Below are positions 25,726-33,673 of a stretch of DNA of 38,037 bases, one piece after another. Position numbers and translations under genes: made by a program. Source of the DNA: a virus. Each line of letters opens with the position of its first letter. The first letter of the stretch is position 1. Location of the stretch: positions 1-38,037 of the IMG/VR virus record IMGVR_UViG_3300024243_000048. One strand, written 5' to 3'. The notes under the pieces are model-generated. The model had not been told where the DNA came from. It did not search any database and was given only the letters and a program-made list of their open reading frames with translations.

Positions 25726-25915
25726 AGTGAATATATTTTCTATTGACCCATGTTGCTATCTGAACCTTATTAAAATGGAACAGAACAGCTTCATATGTGA
25801 GATGAATAGGCGTGTCTTTGTCGAATTCATCTCTGTCATTTTTAAAAGGTCTTCCAGTAATTGGACAGACTCGTGCGTTGATTCTATCCCAAATAATCTT
25901 ATCAATTTTAGCCAT
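25712..25915 (-). CDS. Hypothetical protein, 67 aa
   Basis: Basic small protein (MAKIDKIIWDRINARVCPIT GRPFKNDRDE) with ATG four bases after the TAG of the metallophosphoesterase. Residues RVCPITGRPF suggest a single Cys knuckle. No family recognised. Confidence 0.6.
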   Translation of the reverse strand: MAKIDKIIWDRINARVCPITGRPFKNDRDEFDKDTPIHLTYEAVLFHFNKVQIATWVNRKYIHYENN

Positions 25916-25918
25916 TAG

Positions 25919-26512
25919 CTATCTCCAATATTCTTTATTAATTGCTGCTATAACTTTTCTATTTGCATGAGGATCTCTAACAATAGATGCAGATATCTCA
26001 TAGTATTCTTTTTTCATCTTCTCTTTTGCTTCCATCTTCTTAACAACTTGAGACCATTCGACCGGCTTATAATCCCATAGATCAACACATACATCAAATG
26101 ACAATTTATGCTGATGTTCAAATGCATTTCCATGTGAATGCCCATATAGATGCCATGATCCATGATAGGAGGCATTCCACTCTGATAATTGATAGTGACA
26201 GAATACTGCCCTTTGGCCTTCTATTTTTGTGTCCCATAGATCTTTGATAAATTCATATCCCTTTACTTGGCCTCTATAATCATGATTGCCACGAATGAGA
26301 ATTTTTGATCCATTCAGTGCTTGTAAATATTCTTCAGGCCTTTTCCATGCAAAATCACCCACAACAATTACTCGATCATGAGGACCCACAACGCTATTCC
26401 AGTTTTCTATTAGCACCTTATCCATTTCATATTTGTTCTCGAATGGCCTTTCACAGTGCTTGATAATGTTGCCGTGTCCAAAATGCTGATCAGATGTTAC
26501 AAATGTTTTCAT
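25919..26512 (-). CDS. Calcineurin-like metallophosphoesterase, 197 aa
   Basis: The start ATG 26512 overlaps the TAA upstream (TAATG). Metal-binding motifs of the superfamily: D8-x-H10 (TSDQHFGH), G-D at 52-53 (VVGDFAW), G-N-H at 75-77 (IRGNHDYR), H106 and G-H-S-H at 124-127. It cleaves phosphomonoesters or phosphodiesters; phage members may act on nucleotide or RNA ends. A second, unrelated-sequence member is at 31475. Substrate unknown. Confidence 0.85.
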   Translation of the reverse strand: MKTFVTSDQHFGHGNIIKHCERPFENKYEMDKVLIENWNSVVGPHDRVIVVGDFAWKRPEEYLQALNGSKILIRGNHDYRGQVKGYEFIKDLWDTKIEGQRAVFCHYQLSEWNASYHGSWHLYGHSHGNAFEHQHKLSFDVCVDLWDYKPVEWSQVVKKMEAKEKMKKEYYEISASIVRDPHANRKVIAAINKEYWR

Positions 26513-26766
26513 TAAACGTTTCCTATATAAGTATGTTGCCAACATGAATCACAAAGCTGTCCAGCTCCTTCAACATAATATAGTCTTAGGGCGACATTTG
26601 TGTCTCTTCTATAAGGTGTTTCGGCGCCACAAGATACGCAAAGCTCTTTATCGCTTTTCTTGCTCATGTCGACATTCTTAGAATAAACATTCTTAAAATT
26701 GTGTTGCTTTTGACCAAACATACTATTGATCGTGTTTGCTGCCCATTGCTTTTGTTTCTCAAACAT
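26512..26766 (-). CDS. Small zinc-ribbon protein, 84 aa
   Basis: Start ATG 26766 (MFEKQKQWAANTINSMFGQ) overlaps the upstream TAA (TAATG). The C-terminal part has two Cys pairs, CVSCGAETPYRRDTN and CDSCWQH, forming a zinc ribbon. Likely a small nucleic-acid-binding or adaptor protein. Confidence 0.66.
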   Translation of the reverse strand: MFEKQKQWAANTINSMFGQKQHNFKNVYSKNVDMSKKSDKELCVSCGAETPYRRDTNVALRLYYVEGAGQLCDSCWQHTYIGNV

Positions 26767-27419
26767 TATTCCGTTCCTTTCAGATTTATAACTGCTAGCA
26801 TAATCCAACTTTCATTCCAGTTGGTTGTTAAAGCACTTCCCCACTGAAGGATATTTCCTTGCTCTAGTGGAACTTCAATAATTCCAAATGTTTTGATTTC
26901 ATCATCTGGAAAATTTTCATATAGAATGGTTCCAAATTCTAGCGGATCATATTCATAGAGATGTGTTCCTCCATTATATGTCCATGTTGGAGTTTTTCTC
27001 TTTGGAGTGCTAATTATAATTGTCTCTTTAGTAACCGACTTAATTGATTGAAGATATTCTCCAATTCGTTCTGGTGGTAGATGCTCAAACGTCTCAATTG
27101 AAGTACATACATCAAACTTATGAGACTTGAAATATTCTTTTAGCTGAAATATATCAATGGCAGTAAATTTCATTCGGCTAGATGTCATTCGTCTAAATGC
27201 TTCATCACATGCATCTGAATCTAAATCGATTCCATGAACACTTGAAGCTCCCAATGCTTGCAATATTCCAGATCCATAGCCATACCCACATGCTGCATCA
27301 AGTACGGACTTGTCTTTACACCAGTGAGATGCGATAGCATATCTGTCAATCATCGTAGACGTGTTGGGTGTAGCTACTCGATCTATTTCACCGATGTGAG
27401 TATTATCTGAGGTTTTCAA
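26766..27419 (-). CDS. Class I SAM-dependent methyltransferase, 217 aa, TTG start
   Basis: Motif I VLDAACGYGYGS at residues 39-50 binds SAM; GIDLDSDAC at about 65-72 is motif II; FDVCTSIETFEHL around 103-115 is motif IV; conserved RYAIASHWC lies before motif I. Start at TTG 27419 is chosen because the family-like N-terminus (GEIDRVATPNTSTMIDRY) begins there, with AAGGAAATATACG upstream; the next ATG is at residue 23. It overlaps the deacetylase by 17 bases. Probably a small-molecule or sugar methylase; the deacetylase neighbour suggests glycan modification. Confidence 0.78.
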   Translation of the reverse strand: MKTSDNTHIGEIDRVATPNTSTMIDRYAIASHWCKDKSVLDAACGYGYGSGILQALGASSVHGIDLDSDACDEAFRRMTSSRMKFTAIDIFQLKEYFKSHKFDVCTSIETFEHLPPERIGEYLQSIKSVTKETIIISTPKRKTPTWTYNGGTHLYEYDPLEFGTILYENFPDDEIKTFGIIEVPLEQGNILQWGSALTTNWNESWIMLAVINLKGTE

Positions 27420-28095
27420 CGTATATTTCCTTATGATATTCTGAGAATGTCATAAATTTACAATCATACAGTCTCTTCAGTTCTACAATCTGCTCTCTCC
27501 ATCCTTGGAAATTTTCAGCATTGATGTTGTTTGCATTTCTAGCCATTTTAGAATTGTTGGCGTGTGCATGAAGAATGACTCTGTCGTTTAGATCGATATG
27601 AAACATTTCAGTTAGTGGATTAATTGTATTGTCATGTCTATGATTTGGGTGTGAGACAACATATTGAAAATAGTGTTCGGCCCATTGCAATGATTCTCGA
27701 GTAATTAACCAACCTGGAGTTTTAAATCCAACTGGCCTATGCCCTATTAGATTCCATTCATATAGAATCTTATTGAACCTCTCTTTAATCTCTTCAGTTT
27801 CTCGAAGTGAATCAAACTCTGTTTCTCGAGAAGTTCCTGCAATTAAATGTGAATATCCATGAGAGGCTAGTTCAGCCCAGTCTTTCCGATCGTTCCAATA
27901 CTTGAAAAAATCTGGATGTTCACTCACTGGAAACTTATAATGATAATTGGCTGGAACAAATAATGTAAATTTTGCTCCAAACTCCTCGTTCAAATAATTT
28001 AGATACTCTGATTGTTCATCACGACCATTGCACCACCCTTGTTCTGGATGAGCATCGTCAACAGAGAACAACACATATTTCGTTTGCTTAACCAT
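27403..28095 (-). CDS. Polysaccharide deacetylase-like protein (NodB-type), 230 aa
   Basis: FSVDDAH (residues 10-16) gives the catalytic Asp and metal Asp; SHGYSH (78-83) gives metal His; GFKTPGW (123-129) is the third motif; HAHANNSKM near residue 178 the fourth. These are the hallmarks of the NodB deacetylase superfamily. It may remove acetyl groups from a sugar in a glycan. Start ATG 28095 with AAAGGAAAT, overlapping the upstream gene by eight bases. Phage proteins of this type may alter capsule, cell wall or sugars on viral DNA. Confidence 0.75.
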   Translation of the reverse strand: MVKQTKYVLFSVDDAHPEQGWCNGRDEQSEYLNYLNEEFGAKFTLFVPANYHYKFPVSEHPDFFKYWNDRKDWAELASHGYSHLIAGTSRETEFDSLRETEEIKERFNKILYEWNLIGHRPVGFKTPGWLITRESLQWAEHYFQYVVSHPNHRHDNTINPLTEMFHIDLNDRVILHAHANNSKMARNANNINAENFQGWREQIVELKRLYDCKFMTFSEYHKEIYVENLR

Positions 28096-28381
28096 TAAAT
28101 ATTTCCTTTACTATTGTATTAATTGCTGTTTCAGAACCAAGGTTCATCTGCATTGTGTCAAATTTCTTAAGACTATCTCTAACTGAATCTTCAGAAACTG
28201 TAACATTTAAGCTTTGTTTTGTAAATGCAGTTGGCATTCCATCATGTGTCTTATGAACAATGTCATTATGAATAAAATACTCATATTCTAAATCGTGTGC
28301 ATTCTTCCATATTAATGAAATATTTCCATAATTAGTCTTCATGTGATCCATGCAAAGTGTATTTTTCCATGTCGGTTTCAT
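28088..28381 (-). CDS. Hypothetical protein, 97 aa
   Basis: ATG 28381 (MKPTWKNTLCMDHMKTNY) has AGAGGATATTTAAA upstream. Alpha/beta fold, no recognised family. It lies between the large TerD-like protein and the deacetylase. Possibly an enzyme subunit by context. Confidence 0.6.
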   Translation of the reverse strand: MKPTWKNTLCMDHMKTNYGNISLIWKNAHDLEYEYFIHNDIVHKTHDGMPTAFTKQSLNVTVSEDSVRDSLKKFDTMQMNLGSETAINTIVKEIFNG

Positions 28382-28405
28382 TTTAAATATCCTCTTATAT
28401 TTCAG

Positions 28406-30550
28406 TTATACTAAATAATTTCCAATGATTTCATCAAAGGCAAACGGTGTTATGCCGTCTTCTATTGAAAATACTGTGTCAGCTTCTTCTTTTGTGTCTA
28501 CAAATGTAGATCCTCTACCAACACCATGCATAAGAAATAGATCATAGAGATTAGGCTTGACCATATTTACCATCGCATATGCTGTTGCTTGGATTCCAAC
28601 CATATTTGCCTCAACAGTAGAACTCCAACCTCCATTAGAAGACATTCCTGCAAGATCTAGCCATATAACCTCACGGCTTTCAAGATCTATAACCAGTGGC
28701 ATTACAGCTCTTGTCTCTGAAGTAACATCAATTTTATTTGCTACCGTTTGAGGTGAAAATATTTCCCCACTATTGACTTTGCTTCTATCCATCCATCCAG
28801 CATAGCATTTTGACATATCTGAAAATTTTTGTCCACTATAACTATAGACATTCATCATTACATATTTTGCTCCACTCTCCAATGCAGCTTCTATGTTAAT
28901 ATCAATAAATTCAGCTGCTCCATTTGGAGCTGAAGTGATGTCTCCACTATGACAAGAGCCCATATCTCCATTGCGTAAATTTGTATATGAGACATGAGAG
29001 TGATAGCTGAAGTCTGGCTTTAAGAATGCAGCACTCAAATCTACATCAACATTTCCACCTTTCCAATAGATGAAAAATCGGACAGCTTCTTGAGATTCTG
29101 ATAATGAGATTCTTGATCCTCGGACAATAGTTTTTAATGATTTTGATGCTGATCGTTGTGAGAATGGTACAAGATATCCCTTTAGGCTCTCATCAATAAA
29201 TACATTTCCCAGCGTTTCAAGCTTAGAAAATCTATCTACCAGTGTAACCAAACATATATCTGAAATTTCTTGACATACTGATCTTTTGATCTCTGGTTTG
29301 TCAAATGGCATAATTTTTGTTTTAGCTGTTCTACCCTTTGGCATTATCACGGTTGGTAGTTCTTTATATCGATTCATAAAGTGATTACGAACTTGTAGTA
29401 ATACTGGAGTTGATACTTTTCTTGCAACTCCTTCAAAGGCTTGACAAACTGCTCTTTGAGAATTTGAATAAGTGTTTCTTCTTAACAAAACATCTAGCTT
29501 TCTTGCAAGCTCACCTGGGCGGTTCTTCAGCATTGATAAAAGATTACTAATATCAGGATCGCTCAACTCTCCCTTAGCTAATATTGTTTCAATACTGCCA
29601 GCAAATGTAGCACCAAGGTTGTCGTTGAATGTCTTTTTAAATATGTCTGCTGCTTGAGCAAATCTATTTGAATAGTCTCCTGGGTGTAGTTTCTCACCAA
29701 GTCTAATAAAGATTTCACGGCGATGTTTGATGTCATCTGCATAGAATTTTAATTCATCAAATAGACCCAATAGGAACTGTCGTTCTGGTCTATTGAAGTT
29801 TCTAAATTTTGTATTATCTGACAATGATACATCTCCATCAGACATAGCCACAGACAACCTTAAAATATCAGTTGCTGTTGAATATGATTTTGATAGAATG
29901 TGTCCCAGGGCATGAATATCTGTGATATTCTTAAGAAGCAGATTTGTAGTAAATGACAATACTTCTTTATGAGTAATACGATTTGGCATGTATTCTAGAA
30001 TTTCGTCTTTGTAGTTTTCCACAAAGAATGTGATATCTTCAAAATCTTGTTCTGATAATGAAGTAGTTGTGTTCAACATGTTATTGAAAATAGTTAGAAA
30101 TTCGTGTTCGTCTCCCAGCTCAATAACTGTTAATTTCATTTCACTCTTTGGAAGAGCAGCTCTCTTATCTACATCATATTTTGGCATGATTCTAAGGCCA
30201 GCCCAGTTTCCCCAGTAGTGCATCATAGCATTAAAGAATAATTCTGCATCACTAGCTTCCATAACTTGTTTTGGAAAGTTAGGGTACATTGGTTCATACT
30301 TGACATCAGCACCTAGCATCATCTTAAGATCATTTACCAATCTAGTTGAAAATGTTCTAATGCCCTCAACAGAATACCACTGTAAGACATTCAGCAAATC
30401 ACTAGATAGTGTATATCCAAGACTTTCAATATTTTTCAATACTGTAAGGATTGCAATAATAGAATCATATTTTGGTTTTTGGTCGCGGATTGTTGCGTGA
30501 AGAGGTAGACATACTTTACTTTGTCTACGTAAAAACATTGTGTTGTTCAT
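28406..30550 (-). CDS. Large TerD-domain-like protein, 714 aa
   Basis: The N-terminal ~450 residues are helical and include RPGELARKLDVLLRR, seen in bacterial helical proteins fused to TerD domains. From about residue 480 the sequence is beta-rich and resembles TerD: WKGGNVDVDLSAAFLKPD, GSCHSGDITSAPNGAAEFID, ALESGAKYVMMNVYSYSG and QKFSDMSKCYAGWMDR. TerD-like proteins bind calcium or act in stress and phage-related defence systems. An AAAAAGGAGTTCAC ribosome binding site precedes ATG 30550. All Trp codons are TGG. Phage-borne TerD fusions are uncommon; function unknown. Confidence 0.55.
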   Translation of the reverse strand: MNNTMFLRRQSKVCLPLHATIRDQKPKYDSIIAILTVLKNIESLGYTLSSDLLNVLQWYSVEGIRTFSTRLVNDLKMMLGADVKYEPMYPNFPKQVMEASDAELFFNAMMHYWGNWAGLRIMPKYDVDKRAALPKSEMKLTVIELGDEHEFLTIFNNMLNTTTSLSEQDFEDITFFVENYKDEILEYMPNRITHKEVLSFTTNLLLKNITDIHALGHILSKSYSTATDILRLSVAMSDGDVSLSDNTKFRNFNRPERQFLLGLFDELKFYADDIKHRREIFIRLGEKLHPGDYSNRFAQAADIFKKTFNDNLGATFAGSIETILAKGELSDPDISNLLSMLKNRPGELARKLDVLLRRNTYSNSQRAVCQAFEGVARKVSTPVLLQVRNHFMNRYKELPTVIMPKGRTAKTKIMPFDKPEIKRSVCQEISDICLVTLVDRFSKLETLGNVFIDESLKGYLVPFSQRSASKSLKTIVRGSRISLSESQEAVRFFIYWKGGNVDVDLSAAFLKPDFSYHSHVSYTNLRNGDMGSCHSGDITSAPNGAAEFIDINIEAALESGAKYVMMNVYSYSGQKFSDMSKCYAGWMDRSKVNSGEIFSPQTVANKIDVTSETRAVMPLVIDLESREVIWLDLAGMSSNGGWSSTVEANMVGIQATAYAMVNMVKPNLYDLFLMHGVGRGSTFVDTKEEADTVFSIEDGITPFAFDEIIGNYLV

Positions 30551-30607
30551 GTGAACTCCTTTTTAAAAGTTATGAGGTAATCAATGACTCTGATATTCGA
30601 TTATAAT

Positions 30608-30760
30608 TTAGAAGGAAGAATCAATATAGCCTCAATTGTTTAGATGGAAATCGGTAACTCTGGATTTAGCAGATCGGCTGCCTTTGTCCCCGAAGGGCTT
30701 CCCGGCCGGCCGATTTTCTCGTAGTTATTAGAAGGAAGAACTACCATAGCCATCAATTTT
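30608..30760. repeat. Two direct repeats with 120-bp period
   Basis: TTAGAAGGAAGAA plus a diverged tail (ATAGCC, TCAATT) occurs at 30608-30640 and again at 30728-30760. The two copies flank the GC-rich hairpin in a gap (30551-30822) that holds no ORF. Function unknown. Confidence 0.6.
30673..30714 (-). ncRNA. GC-rich structured RNA element
   Basis: On the minus strand the element starts ATCGGC and ends GCCGAT (6-bp closing stem) and contains CCC-TTCG-GGG, a very stable UUCG tetraloop hairpin. It is a GC-rich island in an AT-rich gap. It could be a terminator, a processing hairpin, or a small folded RNA or ribozyme; no known family could be matched by eye. Confidence 0.5.
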
Positions 30761-30822
30761 GTAGAATCAATATTGCTCACCATTGGAGTAATAAGATTCA
30801 ATTTGTTTCAAAAAACATTTAG

Positions 30823-30896
30823 TAGCGGAGGGTGGATTCGAACCACCGACCTCTTGGTTATGAACCAAGTGAACAACCAGACTGCTCTTCACCGCA
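30823..30896 (-). tRNA. tRNA-Met (CAU), elongator-like, imperfect acceptor
   Basis: Anticodon loop TTCATAA in stem CTTGG/CCAAG, T-arm GGTGG-TTCGAAT-CCACC. The 5' acceptor half TGCGGTG pairs with CTCCGCT with two T-T mismatches, and A rather than T is at position 8. Either a degenerate gene or one needing editing. It is the leftmost tRNA and is separated from the main array by three genes. Confidence 0.7.
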
Positions 30897-30984
30897 ATTT
30901 AATAATAACGGTGAGAACATTCTGTGTCATTGAAAGGAGTTCACATATATGAACATTCTCACCTAATTGTTTCAAATAACATAT

Positions 30985-30993
30985 ATAAATATA
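30985..30993 (-). promoter_or_regulatory. Late-type promoter element TATATTTAT
   Basis: Exact copy of the nine-base element. It lies 89 bases upstream of the tRNA-Met gene and between it and the gene at 31036. An inverted repeat (GGTGAGAA/TTCTCACC) occupies 30910-30965 between them. No other feature is visible in 30897-31035. Confidence 0.4.
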
Positions 30994-31035
30994 TATCTAT
31001 ATACTGGAAATCAATTTAATGTATAAAAAATTCCA

Positions 31036-31413
31036 TTAAATTTGCTGTGCGGCCTCTTTGAACTGATCACAGTATTCTTTTGAATTCTTAAGTCCTGCTC
31101 CAGTGTCTTGCCTTACAACCTTTACGGCTTCAATGAAATGACCAAGCACGATGTTTGCCATCATTTTTGCAAAAGTCAGATCTGAAATATTAATGAGAGC
31201 AATCTTATCTTCATAGTTTGAAATTGCTTTCTTGATCTGTTCAGATTTTTCAATATTAAAACGAGTTGGAGTGTTTTCATCTGAGTAATAATTTTCAGAA
31301 ATTTCACTGGCCAAGGTATTTACAGTTGCCAGCATTGCAGCAAGAGCACCCGATTCGTCATCAGGCTGAAAAGCTCTTTTAAATTTATCGTTCATATAAT
31401 CTGCAGCTTTCAT
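31036..31413 (-). CDS. Hypothetical helical protein, 125 aa
   Basis: AAAGGAGTAAACA precedes ATG 31413, behind an early-type promoter. Helical, with ALAAMLATVNTLASEISENY and LTFAKMMANIVLGHFIEAVK. No recognised family. Confidence 0.62.
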   Translation of the reverse strand: MKAADYMNDKFKRAFQPDDESGALAAMLATVNTLASEISENYYSDENTPTRFNIEKSEQIKKAISNYEDKIALINISDLTFAKMMANIVLGHFIEAVKVVRQDTGAGLKNSKEYCDQFKEAAQQI

Positions 31414-31438
31414 TGTTTACTCCTTTAGTTGTTGCTGT

Positions 31439-31471
31439 AATATACACTTAACTTGCGCAGATGAAACAGTT
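31439..31471 (-). promoter_or_regulatory. Early-type promoter, AACTGTTTCAT-N16-TATATT
   Basis: TTTCAT at 31466-31461, TATATT at 31444-31439, spacing 16; leader GCAACAACTAAAGGAGT. It fills the gap after the metallophosphoesterase stop. Confidence 0.76.
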
Positions 31472-31474
31472 ATT

Positions 31475-32161
31475 TTAAATGATTTGCTCAGGCTTGCCGT
31501 TATAGTGACAATGAAACTTTCCCAAAGTGACATCTTCGTGCATGTGTCCAAAGTGCCATTCATCGTATTCAATATTTGCTCTAATATGAGATAAAAATCT
31601 TGAAGTTGAACAATTTGCTTTGTGCGAAATAATCATCTCAACAACCTCAGTAGGACATGTGTGAGTAAAAACATAGTCAAACTTATAGTCATGTTCAGCA
31701 AGAATATCTAGTGCCAGCTCTTGTTCTGCATGGCTCTGAACTTCTTCTGGCCACCAAGACAATCCTTCAGTCCTCCATGCTTTGTCATGAGATTCAGCAC
31801 CTCCAAAACAGAATATAGACTTGCCTTCAATATTTAATACAGAAGGTCTCTCAGCCATAAAAATTGAATCGCTAATCTGTCGAACTCGGCCACCAAATTT
31901 TGTCATTAAAGGATATTCTCTTAATCGGTGCCAATTCTCATGATTTCCGGGGACGATGATTGTAGTGAATTTCTGCTCATTAAACCATTTGATCCAATAT
32001 GCTTCACCATTATCCATCTCACCTTTCCAGATCACACCCCAGTCTCCAAGAACTACTAAAATATCATCCTTTGTGAGTTCTTTTTTCTCTGGCCAATTTT
32101 TACTGTTGAGCTTTCTCATGTCAATAGGACAATGATTGTCTCCACATACAAATAATTTCAT
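31475..32161 (-). CDS. Metallophosphoesterase, 228 aa
   Basis: Motifs D8-x-H10 (VCGDNHCP), G-D-W-G at about 39-42 (VLGDWGVI), G-N-H-E near residue 72 (VPGNHENWH), THT (about 163-166) and G-H-M-H near 207-211 complete a calcineurin-like active site. Sequence differs clearly from the 197-aa member at 25919. It hydrolyses phosphodiesters or monoesters; substrate unknown. It fits the RNA repair and nucleotide-metabolism setting. Preceded by a gene at 32181. Confidence 0.84.
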   Translation of the reverse strand: MKLFVCGDNHCPIDMRKLNSKNWPEKKELTKDDILVVLGDWGVIWKGEMDNGEAYWIKWFNEQKFTTIIVPGNHENWHRLREYPLMTKFGGRVRQISDSIFMAERPSVLNIEGKSIFCFGGAESHDKAWRTEGLSWWPEEVQSHAEQELALDILAEHDYKFDYVFTHTCPTEVVEMIISHKANCSTSRFLSHIRANIEYDEWHFGHMHEDVTLGKFHCHYNGKPEQII

Positions 32162-32180
32162 TCTATATTAATCCTTTATT

Positions 32181-32543
32181 TTATATCCAACTAGGTCGCG
32201 TCCATAGTCGAGCAGTTTCAATTCCTTCTTGACGGCCTTCTTCTCTAGCAATCAATTTTGAAAGAGCTGTTAGATCTTTTTGTTTATCCAGTGTTGCTAC
32301 GAAATCAGTTAGCGTCTTGATGTGATCTTTCCTCATCTTATCAATTTCTTGTGCTTCACTAAGACTATGTTCAAATAATTCAATTAATAAAGTATTTGTA
32401 TCGTTAAGGATTTGTGAAACAGTTGCAAGATCTAATGTGTCGAGATTGTTTTCGAATATTGCCTTCTGTATTCTAACGTTAGCATCAACAATGTTATTAA
32501 CTCTCTTGACCATACCATCAAGTTTTTCAAATTTGTCGCTCAT
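32181..32543 (-). CDS. Hypothetical coiled-coil protein, 120 aa
   Basis: The start ATG 32543 (MSDKFEKLDGMVKRVNNI) is chosen because further upstream the frame would run through the tRNA-Gly gene. ACGAAAGG lies before it. Mostly helical, acidic. No family recognised. Confidence 0.6.
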   Translation of the reverse strand: MSDKFEKLDGMVKRVNNIVDANVRIQKAIFENNLDTLDLATVSQILNDTNTLLIELFEHSLSEAQEIDKMRKDHIKTLTDFVATLDKQKDLTALSKLIAREEGRQEGIETARLWTRPSWI

Positions 32544-32568
32544 TTTATAACCTTTCGTTTTATGTTTG

Positions 32569-32639
32569 TGCGGGATAGGAGACTCGAACTCCTGACTCAT
32601 GCTTGGCAAGCACACGTATTACCACTATACTAATCCTGC
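32569..32639 (-). tRNA. tRNA-Gly (GCC)
   Basis: Acceptor GCAGGAT/ATCCCGC (one A-C mismatch), D-arm, anticodon loop TTGCCAA giving GCC, T-arm AGGAG-TTCGAGT-CTCCT, A73. CCA is not encoded. First complete tRNA left of the main cluster. Confidence 0.9.
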
Positions 32640-32644
32640 AATAA

Positions 32645-32806
32645 TTAATAATGTAAGGGCGTGAAGCCTTCTGGAATAGTGTCAAACATATTTTCCAATT
32701 CAACCTTGATAGCTGCCCTAACGAGAGGATCAAGATTTACATTATAAAGATCGCTATTCAAATTTTCAATTCTCTTTAAAGCTTTTTCTACATATTCTGT
32801 TTTCAT
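32645..32806 (-). CDS. Small hypothetical protein, 53 aa
   Basis: Small ORF between tRNA-Gly and tRNA-Ser, too short for the ORF cutoff. ATG 32806 has AAAGGGTAGT upstream; helical acidic peptide beginning MKTEYVEKALKRIENLNSDL. No family recognised. Confidence 0.6.
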   Translation of the reverse strand: MKTEYVEKALKRIENLNSDLYNVNLDPLVRAAIKVELENMFDTIPEGFTPLHY

Positions 32807-32826
32807 AATACTACCCTTTATTTTAT

Positions 32827-32915
32827 TGGCGGAGGAAGCAGGATTTGAACCAGCAACTCGGAGTTACCGAGCCACACTTTAGCAAAGTGCTTGACGTACC
32901 AATGTCGATTCCTCC
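32827..32915 (-). tRNA. tRNA-Ser (GCU), CCA encoded
   Basis: Class II tRNA with long variable arm (GGCTCGG...CCGAG), acceptor GGAGGAA/TTCCTCC, anticodon loop TTGCTAA giving GCU, discriminator G and genome-encoded CCA. The encoded CCA is exceptional in this array. Confidence 0.9.
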
Positions 32916-32917
32916 AA

Positions 32918-33181
32918 TTATTTTATTAGTCCAGCTATGATGTCTGCAACAATATCTGCAGCTTCATCATTATTATCATGAAGGTCTGCCAAATAGTGTC
33001 CAAACAAATGTCTTGCATGATATATCGATTCACAATCTTGCTCTTTTATTCTTACATAAATTGGTGGGCATGTTGTGTCGCATTTATCAGTTCTAAATGA
33101 GGGGGCAATGCCGGGAATTTCTAATCCATGGTAAATACATAGCCTCATAAATTCTTTTTTTACATCTTCATATGAGCTCAA
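32918..33181 (-). CDS. Hypothetical protein, 87 aa, TTG start
   Basis: Start TTG 33181 follows GAGGAGTCAAT and lies just after tRNA-Ile; the frame upstream runs through the tRNA and is not coding. Acidic protein with CDTTCPPIYVRIKEQDC and ADIVADIIAGLIK. No family recognised. Confidence 0.55.
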   Translation of the reverse strand: MSSYEDVKKEFMRLCIYHGLEIPGIAPSFRTDKCDTTCPPIYVRIKEQDCESIYHARHLFGHYLADLHDNNDEAADIVADIIAGLIK

Positions 33182-33201
33182 ATTGACTCCTCTTTGTTTT
33201 G

Positions 33202-33276
33202 TGGGCCGGGCAGGATTCGAACCTGCGACCTGCCGATTATGAGTCGGTTGCTCTAACCAGACTGAGCTACCGGCCC
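33202..33276 (-). tRNA. tRNA with CAU anticodon, Ile2-like
   Basis: Acceptor GGGCCGG/CCGGCCC, D-arm GCTC/GAGC, anticodon arm GACTCATAATC, T-arm GCAGG-TTCGAAT-CCTGC. The GACTCATAATC arm is that of tRNA-Ile2 (lysidine-modified CAU), so it could read AUA; tRNA-Met is the alternative. Confidence 0.85.
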
Positions 33277-33365
33277 TTTGTAAACTTTTTGACGAAATCA
33301 CACAGTATGACACTTCCAGCAATGATCCATCCAGCCCAATATATGATCAGTATAAAATATTCCAC
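33267..33365 (-). CDS. Tiny membrane peptide, 32 aa, GTG start
   Basis: Starts at GTG overlapping the TAG of the gene upstream (TAGTG) and encodes one hydrophobic helix (YFILIIYWAGWIIAGSVI) with a basic tail. Its last codons run ten bases into the tRNA-Ile2 gene. Coupling is the main support; weak otherwise. Confidence 0.38.
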   Translation of the reverse strand: MEYFILIIYWAGWIIAGSVILCDFVKKFTKGR

Positions 33366-33526
33366 TAAACAGTCATATTTTTAAAATATTGTGCATTGTC
33401 ATATTTGACACGAAGTTGAGCACATGCATCATCAAAATCAATTGCACTTCTGACGAGTACAGTATCCCAGGTATTTTCATACCCCTGACAATATATCTGA
33501 TGCTTGAATTTAATTAAGAAACTCAT
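33365..33526 (-). CDS. Small hypothetical protein, 53 aa
   Basis: ATG 33526 follows a perfect AAGGAG. It encodes MSFLIKFKHQIYCQGYENTW and a short alpha/beta fold with two Cys residues. It lies between tRNA-Arg(UCU) and tRNA-Ile2. No family recognised. Confidence 0.62.
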   Translation of the reverse strand: MSFLIKFKHQIYCQGYENTWDTVLVRSAIDFDDACAQLRVKYDNAQYFKNMTV

Positions 33527-33596
33527 ATAGACTCCTTGTAACATTTCTTATGTTATGTAACATTTGCTTTGTTAATGATCGGAAATAGTGTTACAG

Positions 33597-33670
33597 TACT
33601 CCCGGAGGGATTCGAACCCCCAACCTACGGTGTAGAAAACCGTTGCTCTATCCAGTTGAGCTACGGGAGC
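33597..33670 (-). tRNA. tRNA-Arg (UCU)
   Basis: Acceptor GCTCCCG/CGGGAGT, anticodon loop TTTCTAC giving UCU, T-arm GGGGG-TTCGAAT-CCCTC, A73. It reads AGA/AGG, codons common in AT-rich phage genes. Confidence 0.92.
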
Positions 33671-33673
33671 AGA

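Noticed and set aside
30545-30960. Inverted pair of GGAGTTCACAT...TGAAC at 30545 and 30942 as an invertible element
   Set aside because: The core GTTCATGTGAAC is itself palindromic and flanks differ; no recombinase is nearby.
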